Assembly (NCBI GenBank): GCA_944386555.1
Contig: CALXBN010000006.1
Location: 55,833 to 119,832 of the forward strand
Length of the DNA stretch: 64,000 bases
From: an uncultured Ruthenibacterium sp.
Lineage (GTDB): Bacteria > Bacillota > Clostridia > Oscillospirales > Ruminococcaceae
Reading direction: 5' to 3'
Shown: positions 42,257-51,490 of the stretch, in pieces
Numbering within the stretch: the first letter of the stretch is position 1
Layout of the letters: every line of letters begins with the position of its first letter
The notes under the pieces: model-generated
The model's input: only the letters and a program-made list of their open reading frames with translations
The model's database searches: none
Told to the model about the DNA's origin: nothing
Program-made: the position numbers and the translations under genes

Positions 42257-43426
42257 ATGCCCCGCCGTGTCTGCACTTTTGCCGTGGCCCACACGGATCT
42301 TTCGGCCCAGCCTTTCAATAACGCCGGGCGCACCGTGCGCATTCTGGTGCCCAACAACCTGCCCGGCAGCGCCGTGTACGTCAAGTTCAGCAATTACTAC
42401 GGCGCCCGCCCGGTGTGGGTGGGCAACGCCTCCATCGCCCTGGCGGACGAGGCGGGCAACCTGCTGGCAGGCAGCGCCCGGCCTCTCACCGTCCACGGAG
42501 ACACCTCCTTCGCCCTGGTGCCCCAGCGGGACGTATATTCCGACCGGGTGGCCCTGACGCTGCGGCCGGACCAGACACTGGCCGTCAGCCTGTACTATCC
42601 GCTGAATGACAAGGTCACCTCCGGCAACTTCGTGGGCACTTTCGCCGCCCGCAGCGTGCGGGGAGATCACTGTGCTGCCCCGGTATTGCCCAAGGCCCGT
42701 ATCCTCAGCACGCTGTCCCGCAGTGTGCTGCCCTGGGATATGACCAGCGCCGTCACCACGTTGTCCGCCGTGGTGGTGGAACAGCCCGACGACACCCCTT
42801 TGCCCCGGGTGGTGGCCGCCTTCGGCGATTCCATCATGCAGCAGGGCGCCTGGGTGACGCCCTTCACCCACCGGCTGTACGCAGCCTTTCCCGGCACCGC
42901 CGCTGTGTGCAATTTGGGCATCGGCGGCAACCGGCTGCTGCACGGCTCGCCTCCCGGGGTGGGCGGCCTGTACGGGCGCGCCGGGGCCGAGCGTTTCTCC
43001 TGGGACCTGGCCCCCGTTGAGGGGCTGACCCACGCCATTCTGTGCCTGGGCACCAATGACCTGGGCCTGCCCGGCAAGGACGGCGCACCCGAACAGGAGC
43101 TGATCAGCCTGGCCGACTACCAGAGCGCCGTGACCGCCATGGCCGAGTACCTGCACAGCCGGGGTGTGAAAGTATTGGCCGGGCTTCTGCTGCCCCGGGC
43201 TGTAAACCGCATTTACACCCCTGAGCGCGAGCAGATGCGGCTGGCCATCAACCACTGGCTGGCCCGCTGCGGCCTGTTTGACGGCGTGATCGACCTGGGT
43301 GCACCCATTGCAGAGCCCGGCGGCACAGGCATGCGGAAAGAATACGCCCTGCCCGATGGCCTGCATCCCAACCGTGCCGGCGGCGCGGCCATTGCCGAAG
43401 CCATTGACCTTTCACTGTTTTCATAA
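42257..43426 (+). CDS. SGNH/GDSL-family hydrolase
   Basis: 389 residues. An N-terminal beta-rich domain (about 1-185) precedes an SGNH hydrolase domain: AFGDSIM (nucleophile Ser near 197), NLGIGGNRLL near 228, CLGTNDLG near 262 and LPDGLHPNRAG with catalytic Asp/His near 373. No signal peptide, so it acts in the cytoplasm or is exported in another way. Likely esterase or deacetylase on carbohydrate esters. Start ATG 42257 with AAAAGGAGG. The acyltransferase gene begins 36 bases downstream, probably same operon. Confidence 0.9.
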   Translation: MPRRVCTFAVAHTDLSAQPFNNAGRTVRILVPNNLPGSAVYVKFSNYYGARPVWVGNASIALADEAGNLLAGSARPLTVHGDTSFALVPQRDVYSDRVALTLRPDQTLAVSLYYPLNDKVTSGNFVGTFAARSVRGDHCAAPVLPKARILSTLSRSVLPWDMTSAVTTLSAVVVEQPDDTPLPRVVAAFGDSIMQQGAWVTPFTHRLYAAFPGTAAVCNLGIGGNRLLHGSPPGVGGLYGRAGAERFSWDLAPVEGLTHAILCLGTNDLGLPGKDGAPEQELISLADYQSAVTAMAEYLHSRGVKVLAGLLLPRAVNRIYTPEREQMRLAINHWLARCGLFDGVIDLGAPIAEPGGTGMRKEYALPDGLHPNRAGGAAIAEAIDLSLFS

Positions 43427-43462
43427 GCCGGGCCGCGCGCCCGCAAGAGGAGGAATGTGCCG

Positions 43463-44737
43463 TTGGCGCAGGTAAAAAAATGGCACAAGCTGGATAATAC
43501 CGCCCATCTGTTCCCGGTGATCGCCAGCCGCCGCATGACCAATGTGTTCCGGATGACCGCCGTGCTGACGGAAGATGTGGCCCCGCAGCTTCTGCAGCAG
43601 GCGCTGGAGGATACGCTGCCGCTGTTCGCAGCCTTCAGCGTACGGCTGCGCCACGGGCTGTTCTGGAGCTATCTGGAGCAGAACGATGCCCCTGCCCGGC
43701 TTCAGCCCGAACAGGACGCCCCCTGCCGCTACATCGATCCGCTGGTGACGGGCCGTTATCTGTTCCGGCTGCTGTATTTCGGCCCCCGCATCAGCCTGGA
43801 GACGTTCCATGTGCTGACGGACGGCGTGGGCGCCATGCGCTTTCTGAAGGCGCTGTGCTACCGCTACCTGCAGCTGGCCCACCCCGGGGAAGTGCCCCTC
43901 GGCACGCGTTTCGGCGTCGAACAGGCCGGCAACGTGCAGGATGGCTACATCAAGCACTACACCCCGCAGAAAAACTGGAGCACCTACCGGGAACCGCCGG
44001 CCTACCGCATCCGCGGCGAGCTGCGCCCCTCTTTCGAGCTGGGCGTATGTACGGCGCTGATGCCTCTGGACGCGCTGAAAACCCAGTGCGCCGGCCTGGG
44101 CGCTTCCGTGGGGGAATACCTGGCGGCGCTGCTGGCCCTGGCCGTATACGAGGAGCACATGCCCGCCGCAGGCAGCACACGGCCCGTGAGCATCTTCGTT
44201 CCGGTGGACCTGCGGCGGGTGTTCGGGACAGACACATCCGCCAATTTCTTTTCCGGTTTCTCGGCCCGGGTGCCTTTTTCCGGGCCGCGCGCGCCAGAAG
44301 AAGTGATCCGTATCCTGAAGCCGCAGTTTGCCGAAAAAAAGACGCCGGCGGCCTTCCGGGACAAGCTGGCTTACACAGCCCGCAGCGAGGTGGATCTGGC
44401 CATCCGCATGGTGCCGCTGCCGGTAAAGAACGGCATTCTGCGCATCATTTACCAGCGCTCGAACCGAGGCAGCACCATGACGCTGTCCAATCTGGGGAAG
44501 GTGGATGTGGAGCCCGATTTCGCCCCTTTTTTTGCCGGATTCCGCTTTTTGCTGGGGGCCACGCCGGGCGAGCCGCTGAAGTGTACGGCCTGTTCCTACC
44601 AGACACCGTCCGGCCCGCAGCTGGCCCTGACGATGACCAGCCTGCTGACAGGCACCGCTGCCGCCCGGAACATCGTGCGCCGGCTGACGGCCGCAGGGGT
44701 GCCTGTCACGGTAGAAAGCGCAGGTGAAACGGAATGA
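43463..44737 (+). CDS. Condensation/alcohol-acetyltransferase-like protein
   Basis: 424 residues with a chloramphenicol-acetyltransferase-like fold. The motif ETFHVLTDGVGAMRFL near 118 corresponds to the HxxxDG active-site motif of condensation domains and acyltransferases. Later landmarks are SIFVPVDLRRVFGTDTSANFFSG and SNLGKVDV. Clostridial proteins of this type often precede a DUF6320 gene, as here (four-base overlap). Acyl donor and acceptor unknown. GTG 43457 is too close to AGAGGAGG, so the TTG at 43463 is chosen. Confidence 0.78.
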   Translation: MAQVKKWHKLDNTAHLFPVIASRRMTNVFRMTAVLTEDVAPQLLQQALEDTLPLFAAFSVRLRHGLFWSYLEQNDAPARLQPEQDAPCRYIDPLVTGRYLFRLLYFGPRISLETFHVLTDGVGAMRFLKALCYRYLQLAHPGEVPLGTRFGVEQAGNVQDGYIKHYTPQKNWSTYREPPAYRIRGELRPSFELGVCTALMPLDALKTQCAGLGASVGEYLAALLALAVYEEHMPAAGSTRPVSIFVPVDLRRVFGTDTSANFFSGFSARVPFSGPRAPEEVIRILKPQFAEKKTPAAFRDKLAYTARSEVDLAIRMVPLPVKNGILRIIYQRSNRGSTMTLSNLGKVDVEPDFAPFFAGFRFLLGATPGEPLKCTACSYQTPSGPQLALTMTSLLTGTAAARNIVRRLTAAGVPVTVESAGETE

Positions 44738-45396
44738 AATACTGCAAAGCCTGCCGCGTGCAGGTGTGCACGCCGGCCTTTCAGTGCCCGCTGTGCGGCG
44801 GCGCGCTGGCCGACGACGGTACGCCGTGCCGGCCCGCCTACCCGCCCCAGCACGACGCCAAAGGCTACCATTTTGTGCGGCGGCTGCTGGCCTTCGCCTC
44901 GGCACTGGCCTGTGTGGTCTGCGCGGCGGCCAACCTCCTGCTGACCCCGGACGTATGGTGGTGTCTATATGTGGTGACAGCGCTGGGATATCTTTGGATC
45001 TCGGTGCCCCACATGGCGCGGCGCGGCGGCAACGCCGGCGGCAAAACGCTGATGCAGGTGCTGTGCCTGTCGGCGCTGGCCGTGCTGCTGGACTGGGAGA
45101 TCGGCTGGCGGGGATGGTCGGTGGATTTTGTACTGCCGGTGATCTGCTGCGGGGGCATCGTAACGGTGCTGGTACTGATTTTGGCAAACCGCACCAACTG
45201 GGCGGGGTACGTACTGTATCAGGTAGTGCTGGCGGTGATCGGTTTTGTGCCGGCGGTGCTGTACGCACTGGGGGCGGCCCGATTCCTGCCCGGTGCCGTG
45301 GTGCCCGGTATGTTGGCGGCTGTCAGCCTGTTGGCGCTGTTCCTCTTCGGAGACCGCAGCATCAAAAGCGAATTCAAACGCCGGCTGCGGTTTTGA
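44734..45396 (+). CDS. DUF6320-like zinc-ribbon membrane protein
   Basis: 220 residues. An N-terminal zinc ribbon (KYCKACRVQV...FQCPLCGG, CxxC-x10-CxxC at 4-21) is followed by about six membrane helices (WWCLYVVTALGYLWIS, VLCLSALAVLLDWEIGW, FVLPVICCGGIVTVLVLILA and others). Its start overlaps the acyltransferase stop codon by four bases, so the two proteins probably act together at the membrane. No known biochemical function. Confidence 0.8.
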   Translation: MKYCKACRVQVCTPAFQCPLCGGALADDGTPCRPAYPPQHDAKGYHFVRRLLAFASALACVVCAAANLLLTPDVWWCLYVVTALGYLWISVPHMARRGGNAGGKTLMQVLCLSALAVLLDWEIGWRGWSVDFVLPVICCGGIVTVLVLILANRTNWAGYVLYQVVLAVIGFVPAVLYALGAARFLPGAVVPGMLAAVSLLALFLFGDRSIKSEFKRRLRF

Positions 45397-45468
45397 ACGG
45401 CCTGCACCCGGCGGCGCAGCGGGCAGAGGTTTTCCGAATGTGAAGCGGGCTGTATCCCGCCCAAGGAA

Positions 45469-45494
45469 AAAAGCCCCGGCAGACCGGGGCTTTT
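45469..45494. terminator. Bidirectional terminator
   Basis: 11-bp arms AAAAGCCCCGG (45469-45479) and CCGGGGCTTTT (45484-45494) between the convergent DUF6320 and small-protein genes, with T tracts on both strands. Confidence 0.92.
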
Positions 45495-45514
45495 CCTGAC
45501 GGCGCGGAGCGCCG

Positions 45515-45703
45515 TCACATATTCTGCATCAGTTTTTCCACGCCCATCACTGCCTTTTCCGCTGTGTGGGCCGCTTTTTTCACAGCCTTTTTCAGCTGCT
45601 TGGGGTTCTGCTCGGCCACATACATACCCGCCGCACCCACGGCGGCACCGGCCATCATGCCCAGGGCTGCACCCTTGGCCAAATTCTTTGCATTGCGGTT
45701 CAT
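45515..45703 (-). CDS. Small YtxH-like membrane-associated protein
   Basis: 62 residues. A basic start (MNRNAKNLAKG), one Gly/Ala-rich hydrophobic helix (ALGMMAGAAVGAAGMYVA) and an amphipathic Lys-rich tail. The pattern resembles small YtxH/stress-type clostridial proteins. Function unknown. ATG 45703 with AAAAGGAGGA. Monocistronic and convergent to the DUF6320 gene. Confidence 0.8.
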   Translation of the reverse strand: MNRNAKNLAKGAALGMMAGAAVGAAGMYVAEQNPKQLKKAVKKAAHTAEKAVMGVEKLMQNM

Positions 45704-45863
45704 CGTATCTTCCTCCTTTTTCGGCAGCATCCGCCTGCCGTTAGCTTGCCCGGAACCGCGGCCAACTTGCCTTGTAAATTTTTCCGCACCGCTCCACAAG
45801 CGCGCCATTTTATGGTATACTGTAGTGTATTGTAATAAAACGGTATGAAAGGGGGGCTTTCCT

Positions 45864-46721
45864 GTGGCGGCACAAAAGCGGGTCCTGTGCATCCAGGACC
45901 TCTCCTGCCTGGGCCGATGCAGCCTGGCGGTGGCACTGCCGGTGCTGTCCGCCTGCGGCCATACCGTAACGCCTCTGCCCACCGTATTGCTGAGCACCCA
46001 CACCGGGGGGTTCGGCACCCCTGCCCGGGTGGAACAGGGCGCCTTCTGCACCCAGGCCCTGGCCCATTACCGCACCCTGGATATGCCTTTCGACAGCGTA
46101 TACAGCGGCTACCTGGCCGATGAAAGCCAGGCCGAACTGGTGCGTCAGGCTTTTGCCCTGGCCCCCGGCGCCCTGAAGCTGGTGGATCCGGTATTGGGCG
46201 ACGGCGGCAAACCCTACCGCTTTGTAACGCCGGCACTGGCGCAGGCCATGGCCGGCCTGTGCGCCGAGGCCGACTGGATCACCCCCAACGTGACCGAAAG
46301 CGCCCTTTTGCTGGGCCTGGCGCCTGATGCCGGCCCGCTGTCTGCAGAACAGGCCCGGGCCCGGGCCGGGGCACTGCGCAGTGCTTACGGTGCCGGCGTG
46401 GTGCTGACGGGCGTGCAGCTGGATACCGGCGGGCGGGCCAATGTGCTGGCCCCCTGCGAGGGCGGCGCGCCCCGGCTGCTGGCCTACGCCCTGGCCCCCG
46501 GCAGCTGGCCGGGCACGGGAGACCTGTTCGCATCGGCTCTGCTGGGGCTGCTGCTGTCCCGCCGCGGCGCTACGGACGCCGTGGCCCGGGCCGCCCGCTT
46601 TGTGGCCGCCTGCGCCGCAGCTGCCGGGCAAGACGGCCTGCCGGCGCGCTACGGCGTGCCTTTCGAGCGGTTTCTTGCTTATCTTGCAAATGGAGATGAC
46701 CCCTTTTGGCAACCCCTTTGA
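45864..46721 (+). CDS. Pyridoxal/pyridoxamine kinase (PfkB-like)
   Basis: 285 residues of the ribokinase-like PdxK/PdxY family. Landmarks: VLCIQDLSCLGRCSLAVALPVL at 7-28, TPLPTVLLSTHTGG, DPVLGDGGKPY near 112, ITPNVTESALLL near 139, and PGTGDLFASALLG near 215 with the catalytic Asp. It phosphorylates vitamin B6 vitamers in the salvage path. GTG start 45864. Overlaps the trmL start by 16 bases. Confidence 0.9.
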   Translation: MAAQKRVLCIQDLSCLGRCSLAVALPVLSACGHTVTPLPTVLLSTHTGGFGTPARVEQGAFCTQALAHYRTLDMPFDSVYSGYLADESQAELVRQAFALAPGALKLVDPVLGDGGKPYRFVTPALAQAMAGLCAEADWITPNVTESALLLGLAPDAGPLSAEQARARAGALRSAYGAGVVLTGVQLDTGGRANVLAPCEGGAPRLLAYALAPGSWPGTGDLFASALLGLLLSRRGATDAVARAARFVAACAAAAGQDGLPARYGVPFERFLAYLANGDDPFWQPL

Positions 46722-47215
46722 ATATTGTGCTGGTGGAGCCGCAGATCCCCCAAAACACCGGCAACATCGCCCGCACCTGCGCGGCCACCGGCGCGCGCCT
46801 GCATCTGGTAAAGCCCATGGGCTTTACCGTGGACGACCGAAAGCTCAAGCGCGCCGGGCTGGACTACTGGCACCTATTGGACATCACCTATTACGAGGGC
46901 TGGGAGGACTTTGCCGCCCGCAATCCGGGGCCCCACTGGATGTTTTCCACCAAGGCGCCCCGGCGGTACACCGACGTGCACTATCCCGCGGGGGCGTACC
47001 TGGTGTTCGGCCGGGAGGATGCCGGCCTGCCCGAAGGGCTGCTGCGCGAACATGCGGCCACCTGCGTGCGCCTGCCCATGCGGGACGCCGCCCGCAGCCT
47101 GAACCTTTCCAACACCGTGGCGGTAGCCGTGTACGAGGCCCTGCGCCAGCAGGACTTTGACGGCCTGCTGGACCACGGCGCCCCGCGAAGCTTTACCTGG
47201 GAGGAAATTTCATGA
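46706..47215 (+). CDS. trmL: tRNA (cytidine(34)-2'-O)-methyltransferase TrmL
   Basis: 169 residues, SPOUT methyltransferase with the C-terminal trefoil knot. Motifs: IVLVEPQIPQNTGNIARTCAATG near 7-29, LVFGREDAGLP near 98, and LPMRDAARSLNLSNTVAVAVYEA near 127. It methylates the wobble ribose of certain tRNA-Leu species. TTG start 46706 with GGAGATGA upstream. Its stop overlaps the degV start by four bases. Confidence 0.93.
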   Translation: MATPLNIVLVEPQIPQNTGNIARTCAATGARLHLVKPMGFTVDDRKLKRAGLDYWHLLDITYYEGWEDFAARNPGPHWMFSTKAPRRYTDVHYPAGAYLVFGREDAGLPEGLLREHAATCVRLPMRDAARSLNLSNTVAVAVYEALRQQDFDGLLDHGAPRSFTWEEIS

Positions 47216-48078
47216 GCAAAATTGCCCTGCTGACCGATTCGGCCTGCGATATCCCCGAGGCGCTGGCCCAGGCCCACGCCATCGACATCCTGCCCTTCAC
47301 CATTGCCGTGGACGGCCGCTCCTATGTGGAGCGGGAGGACGTGACCTTTGAAGGGTACTACGACATCCTGAACACCTGCAAGGAGATCCCCAAAACCAGC
47401 CAGATCACCGCCCTGCGCTTTGAGGAAGCCTTCTGCGCCTACGATGCCGCCGGCTACACGGACGTGATCTATGTGTCCATCAACTCCGCCGGCAGCGCCA
47501 CCAACCAGAACGCCCACCTGGCCCGGCGCAATTTCGCCCAGCAGCGCCCCGGCAGCGCCCTGCGCATCTTCATCGTGGACAGCCACACCTACTCCATGGG
47601 CTATGGCCTGCCGCTGGTACAGGCCGCCGAAAAGCTGGAAAACGGCGCCGATGTGCGCAGTGTGGTGGAATTTTTGGAGGATGCTTTCGCCCGGTGCGAG
47701 ATTCTGCTGGCCATGTACACGCTGAAGTTCGCCAAGAAGAGCGGGCGCATCAGTGCCGCGGCGGCCTTTGCCGGGGAACTGCTGGGCCTGAAGCCGCTGA
47801 TCCGCATGGTGGACGGCACTACCGCCACCATCGCCAAGGTGCGGGGCGAGGCCGCCGTGATGCCCGCGCTGGTGCAGCAGGCCCAGGCCCGCATGGAGCC
47901 CGGCGCCCCCTATCAGGTGGGCGGAACCGACGAAGAAAATATCCGCCAGCTGACCCGCCTGTGCAAAAAAGCCTACGGCTATCCACCGGTGCAGACCTTC
48001 CTGCTGGGTGCTGCCGTGGCCACCAACACCGGCCCCAACGCCGTGGCCATCATCTACCCCGGCGAAAAACGCCGCTGA
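47212..48078 (+). CDS. DegV-family fatty-acid-binding protein
   Basis: 288 residues. The DegV pattern is clear: IALLTDSACDIPEALAQ at 4-20, PFTIAVDG, EIPKTSQIT near 58-66, YVSINSAGSATNQNA, FIVDSHTYSMGYGL and a C-terminal GAAVATNTGPNAVAIIY. DegV/FakB proteins bind fatty acids and present them to the FakA kinase. Coupled to trmL. Confidence 0.92.
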   Translation: MSKIALLTDSACDIPEALAQAHAIDILPFTIAVDGRSYVEREDVTFEGYYDILNTCKEIPKTSQITALRFEEAFCAYDAAGYTDVIYVSINSAGSATNQNAHLARRNFAQQRPGSALRIFIVDSHTYSMGYGLPLVQAAEKLENGADVRSVVEFLEDAFARCEILLAMYTLKFAKKSGRISAAAAFAGELLGLKPLIRMVDGTTATIAKVRGEAAVMPALVQQAQARMEPGAPYQVGGTDEENIRQLTRLCKKAYGYPPVQTFLLGAAVATNTGPNAVAIIYPGEKRR

Positions 48079-48108
48079 CCCCAAAACGCCGCAGCCTTGC
48101 CGCCCGGC

Positions 48109-48369
48109 ATGCACAAGCGGTACGGCCTGCCGGCGGTCATTCTGCTGGCGGTATACGCGGCAGCCACCCGTCATATGCCGGCGCCGGCGGCCTCTTGAGC
48201 CGGGCTGGACGCCACGATCTGCATTCCCTTTTTGTTCCAGACGGACACGCCCCTCTCTTCCGGCGCGCTGCCCGCTCCCAATATTGCGCTGTACGGCGCG
48301 TTCTGCTTTGCCTTTGTGCGGCTGCTGCGCCCGTGCGGAAAACAGGAAAGCGAAGGTGAAACCGGATGA
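48109..48369 (+). pseudogene. Small membrane protein gene interrupted by an in-frame TGA
   Basis: The frame from ATG 48109 reads MHKRYGLPAVILLAVYAAATRH, a hydrophobic segment, then hits TGA at 48196-48198. The same frame continues as GLDATICIPFLFQTDTPLSSGALPAPN and FCFAFVRLLRP, again membrane-like, and ends at a TGA (48367-48369) that overlaps the glycosyltransferase ATG by four bases. That coupling shows the whole 86-codon frame was once a gene. Family not recognised. No ribosome site is strong. Confidence 0.55.
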
Positions 48370-49352
48370 CCCCCCCCATTTTGTATATTGTGATTCCCTG
48401 CTACAACGAGCAGGCGGTGCTGCCCATGACGGCGCCGCTGTTTCGTCAGAAGGTGCTGGACCTGGCCGGCGCCGGCAAGGTGTCGGCGGACAGCCGGGTG
48501 CTGTTTGTGAACGACGGTTCCAAGGACGACACCTGGTCTATCATCCGCAGCCTGGCCGCGAGCGACCCGGTGTACGAGGGCGTGTGCCTGTCCCGGAACC
48601 AGGGCCATCAGAACGCCCTGCTGGCCGGGCTGATGACGGCCAGGAGCCGGGCAGACATCACCATCTCCATCGACTGTGACGGCCAGGACGACATCAACGC
48701 CATGGACAAAATGGTAGACGAATACCTGGCCGGCATGGACGTGGTGTACGGCGTGCGCAGCAAACGTGAGACCGACACCTGGTTCAAGCGCACTACCGCC
48801 CAGGGCTTTTACAAGGTGATGAGCGCCCTGGGCGCCGACACGGTATACAACCACGCCGACTACCGCCTGCTGAGCCGCCGCGCCCTGGATGGGCTGGCCC
48901 AGTTCCGGGAGGTCAACCTGTTCCTGCGCGGGCTGGTGCCTCTGGTGGGCTTTCGCAGCAGCAGCGTGTACTACGAGCGCCACGAGCGCCTGGCAGGTGA
49001 GAGCCACTACCCGCTGAAGAAAATGCTCAGCTTTGCCTTCGACGGCATCACCAGCCTGTCGGTGAAACCCATTCGGCTGATCACCGCTCTGGGTTTCCTT
49101 ATCAGCCTGTGCAGTTTCATCGGCATTGTGTGGGTACTGCTCACCAAACTGTTCGGCGCCGCGGTGTCCGGCTGGGCCAGTATGACCTGTGCCATCTTTT
49201 TCATGGGCGGCGTACAGCTGTTGTGCCTGGGGGTCATCGGCGAGTACATCGGCAAGATTTACAACGAGACCAAGGCCCGGCCCCGGTTCATCATCAGCGA
49301 GACCACCTTCGCCGACGGGCCTGCGCCCGTTGACCATGCACAGGAGAGGTGA
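48366..49352 (+). CDS. Glycosyltransferase family 2, GtrB/DPM1-like
   Basis: 328 residues. GT2 catalytic domain about 1-230: YIVIPCYNEQAVLP, FVNDGSKDDTW, LSRNQGHQNALLAGL, TISIDCDGQDD (DxD-like) and DYRLLSRRAL. Two C-terminal membrane helices (LITALGFLISLCSFIGIVWVL; CAIFFMGGVQLLCLGVIGEYIG). Such enzymes transfer a sugar to undecaprenyl phosphate for surface glycan modification. No flippase (GtrA) gene is intact next to it; the broken small membrane gene upstream could be related. Confidence 0.93.
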   Translation: MTPPILYIVIPCYNEQAVLPMTAPLFRQKVLDLAGAGKVSADSRVLFVNDGSKDDTWSIIRSLAASDPVYEGVCLSRNQGHQNALLAGLMTARSRADITISIDCDGQDDINAMDKMVDEYLAGMDVVYGVRSKRETDTWFKRTTAQGFYKVMSALGADTVYNHADYRLLSRRALDGLAQFREVNLFLRGLVPLVGFRSSSVYYERHERLAGESHYPLKKMLSFAFDGITSLSVKPIRLITALGFLISLCSFIGIVWVLLTKLFGAAVSGWASMTCAIFFMGGVQLLCLGVIGEYIGKIYNETKARPRFIISETTFADGPAPVDHAQER

Positions 49353-49356
49353 CGCC

Positions 49357-49932
49357 GTGAGCAAAGTGCAGTGGAAAGGCTCCACGCTGCTGGGGCCGGT
49401 GCCGCCGGCGCTGGTGAGCTGCGGCACCCTGGAAAAGCCCAACGCCCTGACAGTAGCCTGGACGGGTATTATAAACAGCCAGCCGCCCAAAACGTATATC
49501 AGCCTGCGGCCCCAGCGCCACAGCTATGGCATCATCCGGCAATCCGGTGAATTCGTCATCAACCTGCCCACCGAACAGCTGGTGCGCGCTGTCGACTGGT
49601 GCGGTGTGAAGAGCGGCCGGGATGTGGATAAATTCGCCGCCATGCACCTGACGGCCGCGCCCGTGCCGGGTTTTGCCTGCCCCATGGTGGGCCAGTCTCC
49701 CCTGTGCCTGGCCTGCCGGGTAACGGATGTGATCCCCCTGGGCAGCCATGAGATGTTTTTGGCCGATATCGTCAGCGTATTCGCCGACGAAGCCCTGCTG
49801 GACGATGCCGGCAAGCTGCATCTGGAGCGCGCCGGCCTGGCCGCTTACGCTCATGGGGCCTATTATTCCCTGGGCAGGCAGCTGGGCACCTTCGGTTTTT
49901 CCGTGCGGCGGAAAAAAGGCCGTGGCAAATGA
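49357..49932 (+). CDS. Flavin reductase/flavoredoxin-like protein
   Basis: 191 residues. The flavin reductase-like FMN-binding split barrel: LGPVPPALVSCGTLEKPNALTVAWTGIINSQPP, YISLRPQRHSYGIIRQSGEFVINLP and GCPM-like SPLCLACRVTD. Members reduce FMN or act as flavoredoxins with ferredoxin. GTG start 49357 after AGGAGAGG. Four bases after the glycosyltransferase stop; followed by a terminator. Confidence 0.9.
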   Translation: MSKVQWKGSTLLGPVPPALVSCGTLEKPNALTVAWTGIINSQPPKTYISLRPQRHSYGIIRQSGEFVINLPTEQLVRAVDWCGVKSGRDVDKFAAMHLTAAPVPGFACPMVGQSPLCLACRVTDVIPLGSHEMFLADIVSVFADEALLDDAGKLHLERAGLAAYAHGAYYSLGRQLGTFGFSVRRKKGRGK

Positions 49933-49942
49933 CCCAATCACC

Positions 49943-49968
49943 AAGGGGCGCCGCAGGGCGCCCCTTTT
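49943..49968 (+). terminator. Terminator after the flavin reductase gene
   Basis: 10-bp arms AAGGGGCGCC (49943-49952) and GGCGCCCCTT (49957-49966) followed by TTATCC. Confidence 0.88.
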
Positions 49969-50015
49969 ATCCTGCGCGGAACACGCTGCGCGGGCAAAAA
50001 GGAGGAGGAAACAAA

Positions 50016-51323
50016 ATGGAACAGAGCGGTCAGTCCGCCCGGCGGGCGCGGTATCTCCATGTGGCTCAGGGCGCGGCCGTGGGCGCCGCCGGCGGTGCTG
50101 CGGCGGTGGCGTTCCGCCTGGCGCTGGAGGGGGCCGAAGCCCTGCGCGGCCTGGCGGGGGCGTACATCGCCGCCCACCCATGGGCCCTGGCGCTGTGGCT
50201 GGGGCTGCTGGCCGGGGCGGCGGGGCTGGCGGCGGCGCTGCTGCGCTGGCAGCCGTTTATCGGCGGCTCGGGCATTCCCCAGGTGGAGGGCGAGCTGCAG
50301 GGCTCGCTGGAGCAGAACTGGTGGCAGGTACTGGCCGCCAAATTCGCCGGCGGCGTGGTGTGTGTGGGCGCAGGGCTCTCCCTGGGACGGGAGGGGCCGT
50401 CCATCCAGCTGGGAGCCATGGCCGGCAAGGGCGTAGGGCGCCTGCTGGGTGCCCGCGCCCCCTCCCCGGCCCTGCTGCTCACCTGTGGGGCCAGCGCGGG
50501 CCTGTCGGCAGCTTTTAACGCTCCCTTCGCCGGGGTGCTGTTTGCGCTGGAGGAGCTGCACCACACCTTCTCCGCCGACGTGCTGCTGTGCGCCATGTCC
50601 GCCAGCGTGACGGCGGATATGGTGGCCAGGCTGGTATGCGGCGGCGCGCCGGAGTTCGGCCTGACGGCGGCCGGGGCGCTGCCCCTGTCGGCCTATCCGC
50701 TGGTGGCCCTGCTGGGCCTGGCGCTGGGGGGCCTGGGCGCCTTTTACAATTTCTGCCTGGGAAAATCCCAGGACCTGTATGCCCGCATCTCCCGGCCCTG
50801 GCTGCGGCTGCTGATCCCCTTCCTGCTGGCCGGAGTACTGCTGGCGGCGTGCCCGTCCATTCTGGGCGGGGGCCGGGGGCTGGTGCTGCGGGCGGCGGCC
50901 GGCCCGGCCCTGGGACTGGCGCTGGGGCTGCTGGCGGCCAAATTCCTGTTTTCCATGGCCAGTTTCGGCTGCGGCGCGCCGGGAGGGATCTTCCTGCCGC
51001 TGCTGGTGCTGGGGGCGCTGACGGGCGCGGCCTGCTCCGCGGGCCTGGGCGCCCTGGGCCTGGAGGCCCCGGCCGCCAACTTCGCCATGCTGGGCATGGC
51101 GGGCCTGTTCGCCGCCATTGTGCGGGCGCCGGCCACTGGGGTGATTTTGATCTGCGAGATGAACGGCAGCTTCACCCATCTTTTGAGCCTGACCCTGGTG
51201 AGCCTGGCCGCCTACGCCGCGGCCGACCTGCTGGGCGCCCGCCCGGTGTACGACCAGCTGCTGGACCGCCTGCTGGCCGGAAGACAGCGCGCGGAAGCTG
51301 CGCGAAAAAAGCAGGATCTATGA
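50016..51323 (+). CDS. ClC-family chloride channel/antiporter
   Basis: 435 residues, around 12 membrane helices. Selectivity motifs are GSGIPQ near 81-86, GREGPSIQLG near 122-131 (gating Glu), and FNAPFAGVLFALEE near 170. The third motif region near 316 reads GAPGGIFLPLLVLGA. It exchanges or conducts chloride (or fluoride-like anions) across the membrane. It has no C-terminal CBS domains. Start ATG 50016 with GGAGGAGG. Stands alone after the terminator at 49943. Confidence 0.94.
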   Translation: MEQSGQSARRARYLHVAQGAAVGAAGGAAAVAFRLALEGAEALRGLAGAYIAAHPWALALWLGLLAGAAGLAAALLRWQPFIGGSGIPQVEGELQGSLEQNWWQVLAAKFAGGVVCVGAGLSLGREGPSIQLGAMAGKGVGRLLGARAPSPALLLTCGASAGLSAAFNAPFAGVLFALEELHHTFSADVLLCAMSASVTADMVARLVCGGAPEFGLTAAGALPLSAYPLVALLGLALGGLGAFYNFCLGKSQDLYARISRPWLRLLIPFLLAGVLLAACPSILGGGRGLVLRAAAGPALGLALGLLAAKFLFSMASFGCGAPGGIFLPLLVLGALTGAACSAGLGALGLEAPAANFAMLGMAGLFAAIVRAPATGVILICEMNGSFTHLLSLTLVSLAAYAAADLLGARPVYDQLLDRLLAGRQRAEAARKKQDL

Positions 51324-51490
51324 TGGAAACGGGCAAACCATTTGCTCTATGAAAGGGAATTGATGGCGAAAATCTAAAACAAAATGCTCTTTTTATCCGT
51401 TCACACCATGAATTTACAATTTCCTGCTTGCAGCCGGGCGCGCCGTTGTGGTACGCTGATTTTGTATAAGAGATGAAAGGAGCAATGCAC

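Noticed and set aside
48196..48198. TGA as a selenocysteine codon.
   Set aside because: No SECIS-like hairpin recognised and residues around it do not suggest a redox protein.
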